Below, one piece after another: positions 53,481 through 64,000 of a stretch of DNA of 64,000 bases. Numbering within the stretch: position 1 is the stretch's first letter; each line of letters starts with the position of its first letter. The stretch comes from Phycomyces blakesleeanus NRRL 1555(-). Its lineage: Eukaryota > Mucoromycota > Mucoromycetes > Mucorales > Phycomycetaceae. The DNA lies in contig NW_017265162.1 in assembly GCF_001638985.1 (NCBI RefSeq), positions 372,001 to 436,000 of the forward strand. Reading direction: 5' to 3'. The translations under genes and the position numbers were made by a program. Below the pieces are notes generated by a model that had not been told where the DNA came from, ran no database searches, and worked only from the letters and a program-made list of their open reading frames with translations.

Positions 53481-55462
53481 TTCTTTGTCTTGATTTTTTA
53501 AGGGACCAAGAGAACCAATTAGTAGAGCATTATATTGTATGTGCATATAGCTATTAACGGCCAGTACAGAAGAAGAAGATGAAAAGTTATGTTATTATTC
53601 GTAACATAGTTTCGTACTAAATGAATGCTGTAGAGACATCTACGAATATCTGTTTTACAAGCTGCAATTAACCATCCTTTCACCTCCTAAAACCATCTTT
53701 CCACTTCAATTTCAAACTTGATGCTTTAGAATATTCTGCTGATACAATCCCAGTTAAATAAGCTATATTTACCTTTATCGTCTTGAATGCTACTTTGTAT
53801 AAATGTATCAAGATAAGAATCTGTCAGAAATATTCAATGTATTATATTCACACGAATTGACCCGCAAAAATATGTATCCAAATATATCTGCATGTACATA
53901 TGCTTCGTAAACAGTAACGTTAAAAATCCCGTATTATCTTTAGTATTAATACTAATTGGAATGGTCATAAAATCTCGACAGATATTACTACTGACGAAAC
54001 AAAGACAGCAACAATAATTTAGTTATGAAATTAATATTATGGTAATAACAGAGCTTGATTCTATTGTATAACTGTAAGTTATATGACAGAAATTTGAGCT
54101 ATAAATTGTAGACACCCACAGACTTTACAACAAGTAAAAATTCTTGATAAATAATCAGAGTGTGTGTTGTAAATGTGCGTATGTTGTTTTTGAATTACAT
54201 GGGTTTCTTTTTGGTTTCAGCGCTGCTCTTATCTTTCGTCTTGATTATTATTATTATTATTAAAAAACAAAAACAAAAAACAATATACTTTGTAGTCAAG
54301 AAGAGACTATGTATTATGTATTATGTATTGTTGTTTTGTAAGGTTTTGAATTATAATTTCCCTTGGCAAACAATACGGGTTCCCATCCTTCTTTAATATA
54401 AAATTTTCTTTTAAAAATAAATAAGTTGAAAACCTGATTTGGTGAATAAATTATACTGTGAGCAAACTGACAAGATAGTCTTTATTTCCTTTATTTTGTA
54501 ATTGGTAATTGATAATTGGTGTAAACTGAATAAGAGTGATAGTGGAGTGTAGATTTCATTGGAACAACTGAATGTTACATGTTTATTGTTGTCTTGAGTA
54601 AACATATATGCATCAAGCAAATCAAATCAAAACAAAATCTTCACATGTGCAAGTACTACATTATGAAACCTTGATAAAGTGTGGACTACCTTCCGAGGAA
54701 CACCCTAAAAAAAGAAAGGGAATTTTGAATTCTTATAAATAATAGCTGTAATAGCCATAACATCATTAAAGACCTTACGCTATAATATGAAACTGTCGAT
54801 ATTCTCGCTTTTCTATCAGTTTTGTTTCTTTTGATCATATCAATAAAGTTCTTTTTTTATATATATAAAAAACCGGAAACAGAAACAGATAACCTGAAAC
54901 TATTCTACCCATATCCTAAACTTAACAATGAACAGCAATATGGAGATAGAAAGATTTCTTCTATGGACTCAGATTGTTCGTGAGATTATATTATTGACAT
55001 TGATCTGTTCAATTTGATTTAATTTGCTTCATTATGAAACACTGATATATATATATGTATACATACATATATATATTCGTGGAGTATGATGATCATGTAT
55101 ATTGTTTGAAGTACAAGTAAGGTATAAACTCATTATCAAATTTATACCTTATTTTGTCTCAGGGTAATAACATAATCAACCCTGAGAATCGTAATCAAGA
55201 GGCTGTACCTGAAGAAAAACAAATAACATAATTAAATGGTAATGTAACTGATCCTAATTTGATGAGTAGGTTACATATATGTATTTTTCGTTTTTGTTTT
55301 ATTCTTGTGAAACTAGCCTTATTCTTTTTATATATACATATATTTGTCTAGCTTATAAGCGGTTAGTGATTTTTACTTAATGAAGTGAGAACTTATAAGC
55401 AAAATTGAACTACTAAAAAATCATAAGAAAATCAAAGAGAGAGAGAGAGAGAAAAGGAAAAG

Positions 55463-55472
55463 TATATAAAAG
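55463..55472 (+). promoter_or_regulatory. TATA box of the chitinase gene
   Basis: TATATAAAAG lies about 120 nt upstream of the chitinase ATG at 55593, directly after a GA-rich run. Confidence 0.55.
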
Positions 55473-55592
55473 CCCCAAGAGATTTTGTACATTTGGGAAA
55501 AATCCATCATCTTACTATATTGTCATTATCAAATATTCATCTTTTCTTCTCATAAATTCACCTTTTTGTTTTAAAGAATAAAACAATTGGAT

Positions 55593-57701
55593 ATGAAGTT
55601 ATTATCTGTCATCGTTTTTGGTATTACTGCTTCATGTTCCATGGCAAGCAATGTCCTTGTGGGATATTTTCCCAATTGGCTATACGCTCGTTTTCCAGGT
55701 AAAGAGCAAAGCATTAGTTAGAGGTTATATAATTATTTCAATATATAATTATTTACAGGGTGCTAATTATTGACAATAGTGAGCAGCATTGACTTTTCAA
55801 AGTATACCCACATCAATTACGCCTTTGCAATTATGATCAAGGATGCTACGCCAGAATGGACAGATCCCCAGCAAGTCTCCACTCAATTGCCTCAACTGGT
55901 TACTGCTGCACATGCCAAGAATGCCAAGGTCCTAATCTCTATCGGTGGGTGGTCAGGATGTTTAACATTTAGGTAAGATATATATATAATTAGATATTCT
56001 GTTATGAATAAAGTAAAGTAAAACAGATGTTTATTATGCTATTATATGTTATTACTTCTGGGTATTGATTATATTTATTAATATCAAAATGTAAAGTTCT
56101 ATGGCAGCAGACCCTACCCAAAGAGCTACATTTATTGCATGGAATGTTGCTCAAGTGACAAACTATAAGATCGATGGTATCGACATCGGTAAGTGATAAT
56201 TATTTATTATAAATTTATATATATATATATATATAAATATATATAATGCCACCAATATATCTATCGATATTTATCTATATTTTCTTATATACCACCAATC
56301 ACTTGCTTTAAAATTGAAATAGATTGGGAATATCCTGGACGCCAAGGGGCTGGGTGCAATGTTGTTAGTCTTGAAAATGATGCCAATAACTTCCTGACCT
56401 TGCTTCAAGAACTTCGCAAGGCTTTAGACAGTTCATTTGGAGCCGGAAAGATTGATATCACCATTGCTGCCCGTGTCCGTACTTTCGATACTTCTTCTGG
56501 AAACATGCCAGACGTGTCTGCCTTTGCAGCAGTTATTGATCGATTCAATGTGATGACTTATGATATCAACGGTGCCTGGAACTCTACAACTGGTAAGTTA
56601 AAAGCAAATATATACAATACAAGTATATGCAAATGAAATCGTATGCAGAAACAGACCAAGAAAATAACAATATCAATATCGAGATTAATACACAAAATAT
56701 CATTGTTTACAAATTATATTTTTTCAAAAAAAAATTTGTTGCCAAAAAACCAAAATAATAATCATAACCATTGTGTGCAGGTCCCAATGCTCCTTTTAAT
56801 TTCCAGCCAGGGTACGGTGATGCCGATAGTTATGTGTCTGGCATTCAAGCTTGGCTCAAAGCAGGTGTACCCGCCAAAAAGATTGTACCTGGCCTGGCTT
56901 TCTATGGCCGGTCTGCAAGTGAGTGATTCTGCAAGTCCAATGCTAAATAGGAACCAGTTACTAATTTATTTATTTATTTATTTTTTATTTTGCTGTTGTT
57001 TCTCTTTACTATCAAATATATATATATTAAAATAAAGCCGCTACTGTTGATATGACCAAGACAAACTCTCAATACCAAGGACAGGTTGCAGGTGTGGTGC
57101 CGTCCGGGGATAGCTTGGATGCATACTGGCAAGACCCCTATTGTTCAAAGGACCCTGGGGGATTGTCTGGTGTGTGGCGATACGGTAACCTGCGGTCACA
57201 GGGCGTTTTGAGCTCGCCCACAACAGCTTCGGCAGGATGGACAAGAACCTGGGATAATGTAACCCAAACGCCCTGGCTGTTCAATCCCAGCAGCAAGATA
57301 TTTATCTCGTACGATGACCCCCTCTCAATCCAGATCAAGGTTAATTATGCTCTCTGCCTCAATCTAGGAGGAGTCATGGTATGGTCTGTTGATGAAGACT
57401 CAAGTGGTGGCGAATTACTTCAAGCAGCAGCAGCAATTAGTTCAGGTAAATATCAATATCAATAGATAGGAGGAGTTGAAGAAGCAAGCAAGGGGTAGGG
57501 TAAAAAGAAAAGGAAGTGGTATTATTTGCTTTGCTTTGCTTCTTTTGTTGTTATTGTTGTTGCTGTTGTTGTTTTGGTTTAGAAAACAAGTAATTGATTC
57601 TTAGTCTATTCCTAATCATATTCAATATCTCTCCTTGTTCTTTTCTTTTCTTTTTGTTTCTTTTTCTTTTAGGCTCTTCTCCTTCGAGCTGTCCTAATTA
57701 A
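55593..57701 (+). CDS. Secreted GH18 chitinase
   Basis: Exons 55593-55698, 55780-55972, 56097-56188, 56323-56592, 56781-56918, 57038-57445 and 57673-57701 give 411 residues. A signal peptide (about residues 1-19) precedes the mature start SNVLVGYFPNW. GH18 landmarks are present in order: the SIGGW strand, the catalytic DGIDIDWE motif (residues 126-133, proton donor Glu133), the FNVMTYDI substrate-assist motif, and the late GGVMVWSVDED strand that carries the conserved Trp. It hydrolyses beta-1,4 N-acetylglucosamine chains in cell-wall remodelling or nutrition. No chitin-binding module or GPI signal is visible; the last exon adds only nine residues (GSSPSSCPN). All introns but one are phase 1. 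A TATA box lies about 120 nt upstream. Confidence 0.95.
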
Positions 57702-58411
57702 CAAAAAGCTTGCAGAGGTAGAGGAGGTTTGTTGCCACCACCCCCTCCTCAAAGCCTACAGATTTTATTGTTACATGTATAAAGGTCAAATCAAGACAAG
57801 TATGCTACCACTTGCTCAATTGTGTAAATCCGTAGCTTACAATGATTATGTTGTTCAAATATAATAAAAAAATAAAAAAAAAACTATCAGTATCAATATT
57901 TTACAAATATCAAATTAGTGCCATTAATTCGTGCTTTATACTCTGTATTTTAAGCGGGAGAACAGATGAGGAGTTTCCCCATAAGAATAATAAAGAAACA
58001 ACTGGCTGTTGCATAAAAATTTGTTTTTGAAAAAGATCTCCAGGGAGAGGAAGGGAGAGAGAATTGTTATAGAGGGGTTTGTATATGTGTGTGAAAAATT
58101 AAATATTCCCACAACACAATACAGCACAGAACTACACTACATTAGACCCTACAACATTAAACAATAAAATTAGGTAATAACCATAGTAATAAACATAAAA
58201 ACAAGAAACCAAGGAGACCACAAAAACCAATAATTAGTTTCAAAAAGCTTATGTGGATTATAATATATGTTGAGCTTCTATAAAGGTAAATCTTTGGGTT
58301 GACTTCCTTACAATTCAACGACCACAAGCTTCATTACTTTTTTGTTCTGTGTGTCTTTTTGAGCACAGTACATTAAACATATTCCTATACTTTTTTTTTA
58401 GTTGTTGCCAA
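57702..58411. other. Intergenic gap (chitinase / ERF4-like)
   Basis: AT-rich 3' region of the chitinase gene and pyrimidine-rich upstream sequence of the next gene. The small open frames at 57842-58030 and 57936-58127 overlap each other on opposite strands and lack coding character. Confidence 0.65.
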
Positions 58412-59575
58412 ATGGACCCTTTATTCTTTCAAGGAATAAGTAAGAATAACAATAACAATAATCCTGCTATTAACTCACTTGAGCATATTAATACAATATT
58501 CTCCTCCTCATCTCTTGCTTCTCTTTCCCTTATTCTTATTCTTACTATTCTTTATTTTTTCCTTTTATCGGCGCCCTTGCTTAGATACATATACTCCACA
58601 TAGACACAGGCATAGGCACAGGCATAGGCACAGGCACAATGGCGACTACAAGTAAAATATAATATAGTATAAAATGAACAAAATTTCCCCTTCCCCTTGG
58701 ATCGCTTTTAAAGAAGTAAAAAGAAAGAAAAAGAAAAGAAAAGAAGAAGAGAGAAAGAAACTTGTAATTTTTATACATTTTTTTTAAAAAAAAAAAAAAA
58801 CAAAAAATAATCTATTACTGTATACAGTGGCACCCACACAATCATCGCAGACACAGTCCTCTCAGGCACAGTCTTCTCAGGCACAACCTCAGACAACAGC
58901 TTATCTCGAGCAAGTTATTCGTCTATCAGAGCGAGTCCCAACGGGTGCAGTTCGTGTCGAACGGGATTATTCAAAAGGCGATGGCATTACACAATTTGAT
59001 ACCACTCTTCCAACAGAGCTTGAAGGACAAGTTAGGGGCATGACTTGGTAGTTGAATGACAAAAAAAAAGAGATTGACTTATTTATTTTATATAGATTGA
59101 ACCCGAGCTATTTGAAGAAACTATTAAAGAAGTGAACAAGATCTTATCAGAGGCAGAAAAAATTTCGGTTTTCAGTATATTGGAGAATGTAATGGAGTGC
59201 CTGACTATATACACATGGCCGCTATTGTTTTCTACAAAATACCAAAAAGTAAAGCCTATTTTTGTGTGTGTGTGTGTGTGTGTGTGTTCCCTGGAATGTG
59301 TCATCATTAACTGACATATTGATTTTTATACTCTACTGTAATATATTTATATTATACTATTTTGGATTTCTACACAGTCATTAAATCGCCTACAGGCCTT
59401 TCTACTGACCGAGAATCAAACGGTGTATCATCCAAGAGACCTTTCTATTGCAAATCCAGTTCCTTGTGCATTCTTGTTTGTAAGTGTTTAAATCCAACTC
59501 TTCTTGTTATTACAATGTATCTAACTTACTCTTCTTTTTGTATTTGAATAGCTTGAGATCAAAACCTTTGGCTGA
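58412..59575 (+). CDS. Erf4/GOLGA7-family palmitoyltransferase partner
   Basis: Exons 58412-58439, 58828-59030, 59096-59248, 59378-59479 and 59552-59575 give 169 residues. A Ser/Gln-rich start is followed by the Golgin_A7/ERF4 domain (about residues 48-165): VRVERDYSKGDGITQFDT, PTELEGQIEPELFEETI, a Cys-poor helix with LTIYTWPLL, and a late VYHPRDLSIANPVPCAFLFLEI. In yeast Erf4 joins Erf2, a DHHC enzyme, to palmitoylate Ras at the ER; in animals GOLGA7 partners ZDHHC9. The first exon of nine codons ends with the A of a split ATG (A/TG), so translation could also re-start at that codon if a different leader is used. Intron 2 has a weak GTTAGG donor. Intron 1, 388 nt, contains a T8A15 block. Confidence 0.85.
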
Positions 59576-60010
59576 TAAAAGAAAAGAAAATTAACCATAA
59601 TTTTATAATCATCATCATAATTTCTTTATATTATATAAATGTTTTACTTGTAAGCATTCAACCTCTTCAAATCAATAAAACAAACCAAAAACACATAACC
59701 ACTTCTTCTACTTCTTTTGGTTCTTTTAATGGTTTATGATATATTTATATATATTATACTTTTTATTTTATTTTATTGGAGAGCCCAAATGGTATTCTGA
59801 CGTCCTAGTTTTTTGTGACTCCGCCCAAACTTCACAAAACGAGACATCTTCACCCTCTTTTGCTTCACCTGTTTGATTCCCTCCCCCATTTCAAGGTATA
59901 GTTCATCTCGTCTGACGGTTCGGGAGAATGAAAGCAAACTTGATATTGGCTCGACTAACACATAGTATCCACTCATTCTTACCACCGACAGAGCATCTTT
60001 CTTCTCTACA
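59576..60010. other. Promoter region of the V-ATPase c gene
   Basis: Short gap. TGACGTC, a CRE-like core, lies near 59798-59804, about 207-213 nt before the ATG. A GTG-initiated antisense frame here is not accepted as a gene. Confidence 0.6.
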
Positions 60011-61195
60011 ATGACTGACTACTGGTGAGGAATTCTTCAAGATTATATATATTTTTTTGTTAAAAAGAAACATGAATCGTTATACGAGTACAAAGAGTGT
60101 TTCAGAACTTCGAACAAGATGAGATGAAACTTATGCTTTGTTGTATTTCTTGACTCATTAGCCCCGTCTACGCACCTTTCTTCGGCTCCATGGGATGCAC
60201 TGCCGCAATTGTCTTTAGCTGTAAGTAATCTTCCCGGGACATTTTTTATTTATTTTTACAATCTTCTCTTTACTTTTCTCTCTCTTTCTCGACCAAAAAG
60301 AAGAAGAAAAAGAAAAAGAAAAAGAGGATTAATAGAGCTTGTATATATTCATACAAATGAAAGAAACATATATTAAATCAATAATCATTCTAATTTGTTT
60401 TTCTTTAAAATAAAAAAAAAGGTCTTGGTGCTGCTTACGGAACTGCCAAGTCTGGTGTTGGACTTTCTGCTATGGGTGTCCTCCGCCCTGACTTGGTTCT
60501 CAAGTGTATTGTCCCAGTTGTCATGGCTGGTATCTTGGGTATCTACGGTGTCGTCGTTGCTGTCTTGCTCTCGGGTGGTTGTAAGTATTATTTCTTTTAA
60601 AAAAAATCTGACACTTCTTTTTTCTTTTTTAAATATAATATAATATATATATATACTTGTCTAATCTAATGTAAAAGAAAAAATAACAACAACAATATAT
60701 ATATATATACGCGTCCTTTTCTATTTTTTTCTTGTCACTGTGTTTTTTACTTACATTTTGTTCATTTGTCTTTCGTATGTAACTGTAGTGGCCATGAAGC
60801 AGACACTCTTTAGCGGTTTCATTCAGTTTGGTGCTGGTTTATCCGTCGGTTTGTCTTGTTTGGCTGCTGGTATTGCTATTGGTATTACCGGTGATGCTGG
60901 TGTACGTGCCACTGCTCAACAGCCCAGAATGTTCGTCGGCATGGTAAATACAAAATCTTATTAACATACACACATACATACGTACATGTATTTGTATATA
61001 TATATATATATGTATGTATGTATGTGTTTGTGTGTATGTGTATATATGCGTGTTTATACCTCTCTTCTTTATATTTACAAATTTTCTTTATAGATTTTGA
61101 TTCTCATTTTCGCTGAAGTCTTGGGTCTTTACGGTCTTATTGTTGCTTTGATTTTGAACACCAAGGCTGCTGGTGGTGAGAGTGTTTGCCTGTAG
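60011..61195 (+). CDS. VMA3: V-type ATPase proteolipid subunit c
   Basis: Exons 60011-60024, 60162-60220, 60422-60580, 60789-60943 and 61094-61195 give 162 residues (yeast Vma3 is 160). Subunit c forms the rotating membrane ring of the vacuolar proton pump. The protein is four transmembrane helices with almost no loops: [39 protein letters not shown], the [18 protein letters not shown] helix, and [20 protein letters not shown]. The proton-carrying glutamate is Glu137 in the fourth helix, the same number as in yeast Vma3. The absence of an extra N-terminal helix argues against the c'' paralogue Vma16. The first exon encodes only four full codons. Codon bias is strong. Confidence 0.96.
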
Positions 61196-61736
61196 ATTTT
61201 AATGCATATATAAAAATCTCTTTAAAGTCAATGATGACAATATCCCCCGTTCTTTATATCAACAAAATAAAAAGTGCGTTGCTGTGTTTATCATAGTATA
61301 AAAGACATTATCTCTTCTTTTTGGATTTCAAATATCTTTACAAGATATCGATAAACTTCTATTCTCCCCGGGAAACAGGCATATTTTTATTTTTACACGT
61401 ATAAATATTATATGTCTCTAATTATATAATGATTTCAACAAACAATATTACTGACCAATCCAATATCAGCGTGAATTTTATGAACTCCTTTGAAAGTGAT
61501 GGTTGATTTAATATTCTGTATGTATGTATATATATACATATATTTGGTATTGGAAACCGTGTCGCTTGTTTAGATTATAAATCATATCATAATTGTTGCC
61601 ATTCAAATGGATATAGAGATATTATATGAAAAATGGGATCGTAAAAACCATTTTTGATTTAAATGCCTTTTATAGCTGAGACAATCTGCTTACTTTATGC
61701 TGAATACTTGAGAACTACGGAGTCTACAGTGAATTG

Positions 61737-61774
<38 letters not shown>

Positions 61775-62417
61775 CGAATGCTAATATAAAAAGCGGAAAA
61801 TATCCATATAAAGGAAGTAATATATATAAAAGGCTTTGTATTGGTTAGCATAAGGCTCGTTGTATAAAGTCTAATGTTGACCGATCTTAATGTAAACTGA
61901 AAAGATGTTTATTAATCATTACAAAGTTTGGGCTATGGTGAATGGGCGATACCAGTCTGTACACACTGTCATCTAGCGGTAATACATACTTTTGAGGAAT
62001 ATATATTTGCATTTCTCTGTTGGTGGCAAAGGCTGCTTTTCAAGTAAGTTAATTATTGAGATATATTTATATCTATATATCTATATATGATTACCTTTTG
62101 TTTCTTTATTCTGTTTTGTGATCTGGCAGGCAGTTTAACATACAATCTCTATTCAAAAATGGCTACTTGGATTTAAAGCAATAGCAACCAAGAAAAGAAC
62201 CTTTTCTTTGTTTAATTTTTATTTGTTTAAATATTAGTTTGTTTATTAAACTAAGGTTCAGGGCATCCTACATTTGGTAATGTTAATTATGATATTCATA
62301 ATATATATATATATAGTTGCAAGCATTTCTTTAAATTATAAGCAACCTTTACATATATGTTCTCTACAATGCGAGAAGGGCTTGTAAACTATATATTTCT
62401 ATTTCTATTTCTACACA
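61196..62417. other. Intergenic region left of the inverted repeat
   Basis: AT-rich. Contains a palindromic TATATA block near 61528-61542, an ATT array (61737-61774) and no gene. Confidence 0.65.
61737..61774. repeat. ATT triplet microsatellite
   Basis: About twelve uninterrupted ATT units in intergenic DNA. Confidence 0.95.
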
Positions 62418-62918
62418 ACAGTTGTTCCAATGCCAAAGGGCGGCCAATAAAAACAATAAAAAAAGGCGGTTTTTATTCTCTCAAAGGATGGGTCTCTTTT
62501 CCCTAAAGTTCGCCATCCTTAACAAGCTTTATTCATTGGGTGTTGATTTAAATATGCTCCTCATTCAAGCAATTTTTTTTTTAAGAAAAAGCATTTAAAG
62601 AGTGCTGTACAAAGGCACAAAAGTAATTGGAAGGGATAATTCGAAAACACTACCCACTTTCTTGAATAATTTTTTGAACATTTGTACGAGGTTGAATGGC
62701 TCAGAAAAAGGAGAAGCTAATATTTGTCCAGTTTTTCAAGAGTAATTTGCCCACTATTTACAAATAATTTGACCCGATTTCTGGTCAAAACAGTCATAAG
62801 GCTCTTTACTTAGCCATTCAGAAAGATGTTTGTAGAATACTCGAAGGAAATTTTGGCAATGTTCAATAGGAAAATATCTGCTTCTTTCAATGACCTTCAA
62901 AGTAATTTTCGCGTCGCT
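62418..62918 (+). repeat. Left arm of the long inverted repeat
   Basis: Reverse-complementary to 63421-63948. Contains a 32-codon open frame starting at 62825 (MFVEYSKEILAMFNRK...) that ends at the arm boundary. Confidence 0.9.
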
Positions 62919-63420
62919 TAGTCAAATAAAAATAAAAGCAAAATGTAGAGTATCCAGCACCAGCAATAAAAGCAATAGCTATTATAACTATTCACCAATA
63001 ATGCGGATTGTAATTTACTATTGTATCCAGTACTCATTGGCATTAAACAAAAATTTCCATTACCGGACCCCAGAATTTAACCAGGAACGATATAGAGAAT
63101 TGGTTTTGTGAATAACTATGAAACAACACTGACTTGTTTATAATTCGGTCCATAATATGTAGCATAAGTTTTAGATCGGTATATCATTTACATGTCATGG
63201 TATTATAATCTACATGTGTACACACAAGATTTTAAGCGCGAAATAGTGCCTTTTTTTTCTTTTTGATTTAGTAAAATTCCTATTTTAATTTAGTGGCTAC
63301 TGTTTGTAATTTCAGTACATCACTGGGGGCGGTATGAATATTACAAAAGAGGACTGTGAAGCCTGGGTCTACTGCAGCTTCAGTTTCTTTAAATATTACC
63401 AAACTAGAAGCAACAAATTG

Positions 63421-63948
63421 AGCGACGCGAAAATTACTTTGAAGGTCATTGAAAGAAGCAGATATTTTCTTATTGAACATTGCCAAAATTTCCTTCGAGT
63501 ATTCTACAAACATCTTTCTGAATGGCTAAGTAAAGAGCCTTATGACTGTTTTGACCAGAAATCGGGTCAAATTATTTGTAAATAGTGGGCAAATTACTCT
63601 TGAAAAACTGGACAAATATTAGCTTCTCCTTTTTCTGAGCCATTCAATCTCGTACAAATGTCCAAAAAATTATTCAAGAAAGTGGGTAGTGTTTTCGAAT
63701 TATCCCTTCCAATTACTTTTGTGCCTTTGTACAGCACTCTTTAAATGCTTTTTCTTAAAAAAAAATTGCTTGAATGAGGAGCATATTTAAATCAACACCC
63801 AATGAATAAAGCTTGTTAAGGATGGCGAACTTTAGGGAAAAGAGACCCATCCTTTGAGAGAATAAAAACCGCCTTTTTTTTATTTTTTAAAAAAAACCCC
63901 GTCCTTTGATTGTTTTTATTGGCCGCCCTTTGGCGTTGGAACAACTGT
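63421..63948 (-). repeat. Right arm of the long inverted repeat
   Basis: Reverse-complementary to 62418-62918, with about 27 extra bases near 63878-63907. A plus-strand frame (63334-63585, 83 codons) runs from the spacer into this arm, and the arm's minus-strand frame extends into the spacer to 63280; neither resembles a known family. Confidence 0.9.
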
Positions 63949-64000
63949 ATATATAGAAATATATAGATAGAAGTGTATTTATATATATATTTGTTCGCCC

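Larger units (their letters stand above)
52492..55592. other. Divergent intergenic region (RPL40 / chitinase)
   Basis: About 3.1 kb with no gene. It holds a GC-rich promoter-side block for RPL40 (about 52726-52860, with CCCTCC repeats), a TAATAG hexamer array (53119-53162), an ATT triplet array (53439-53480), TA runs, and the chitinase TATA box. The open frame at 54160-54396 is low complexity. Confidence 0.6.
62418..63948. mobile_element. Large inverted-repeat (foldback-like) element
   Basis: Two inverted arms, 62418-62918 (501 bp) and 63421-63948 (528 bp), surround a unique spacer of 502 bp (62919-63420). By eye the arms differ at only four substitutions, all transitions, apart from a roughly 27-bp stretch near the outer end of the right arm that is absent from the left and small changes in A/T-run length. 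The outer ends read ACAGTTGTTCCAAYGCC. The sub-terminal CAAAGG(G/A)(C/T)GG motif recurs two or three times within the outer 90 bp of each arm. No full transposase frame is present. This fits a non-autonomous DNA element with long terminal inverted repeats, or a recent inverted duplication. No convincing target-site duplication was seen. Confidence 0.75.

Noticed and set aside
59773..59985. Minus-strand frame in the VMA3 promoter
   Set aside because: Begins at GTG, lies within about 240 nt upstream of VMA3, and lacks a domain.
60422..61195. Alternative identification as V-ATPase subunit c'' (Vma16) or mitochondrial subunit 9
   Set aside because: Four helices, length 162 and Glu137 in helix 4 match Vma3; Vma16 has an extra N-terminal helix and subunit 9 has only two helices.

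Overview
The window is nuclear DNA of a filamentous fungus, most likely an early-diverging (Mucoromycota-type) species. The genes are densely interrupted by short GT-AG introns (mostly 50-140 nt, with a few of about 190-415 nt). Intergenic DNA is very AT-rich and full of microsatellites. The aspartic protease is of rhizopuspepsin type. All assembled gene models close in frame across their splice junctions, so most exon boundaries below are well supported. The genus is inference only.

Layout, left to right: an AT-rich gap; a secreted aspartic protease (+); an orphan seven-transmembrane protein (+); the sorting nexin Mvp1 (+); mitochondrial ATP synthase alpha (-); squalene epoxidase Erg1 (+); a 60-residue secreted peptide (-); a prolidase (-); a fragment of a possible tail-anchored protein (-); a Zucchini/MitoPLD-like single-HKD nuclease with an acidic and RGG/Gly-rich extension (-); a SAPS-domain SIT4-associated protein (+); an AVT-type amino-acid transporter (-); an Atf/CREB-type bZIP factor (+); Ran GTPase (+); ubiquitin-L40 (-); a GH18 chitinase (+); an Erf4/GOLGA7 homologue (+); and V-ATPase proteolipid subunit c (+).

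Most genes are housekeeping or secretory and form no obvious cluster or pathway. Loose functional groups are: secretion and nutrition (protease, chitinase, small secreted peptide, prolidase, AVT transporter), endomembrane energetics and trafficking (Mvp1, V-ATPase c, AVT, Erf4), and signalling (7TM protein, SAPS protein with PP2A-like phosphatase, Atf bZIP, Ran). ATP1, Ran, RPL40 and VMA3 have noticeably stronger codon bias than their neighbours, as expected for highly expressed genes.

Accessory structure: a near-perfect 1.53 kb inverted repeat at the right end (about 500-bp arms, about 500-bp spacer); a diverged pair of about 470-bp direct repeats flanking about 2 kb at 38.0-41.0 kb; a probable MITE-like element at 46.74-47.02 kb; and recurrent T8-10/A9-15 blocks, several lying inside introns. 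The most novel candidates are the RGG-fused HKD nuclease and the long inverted repeat.
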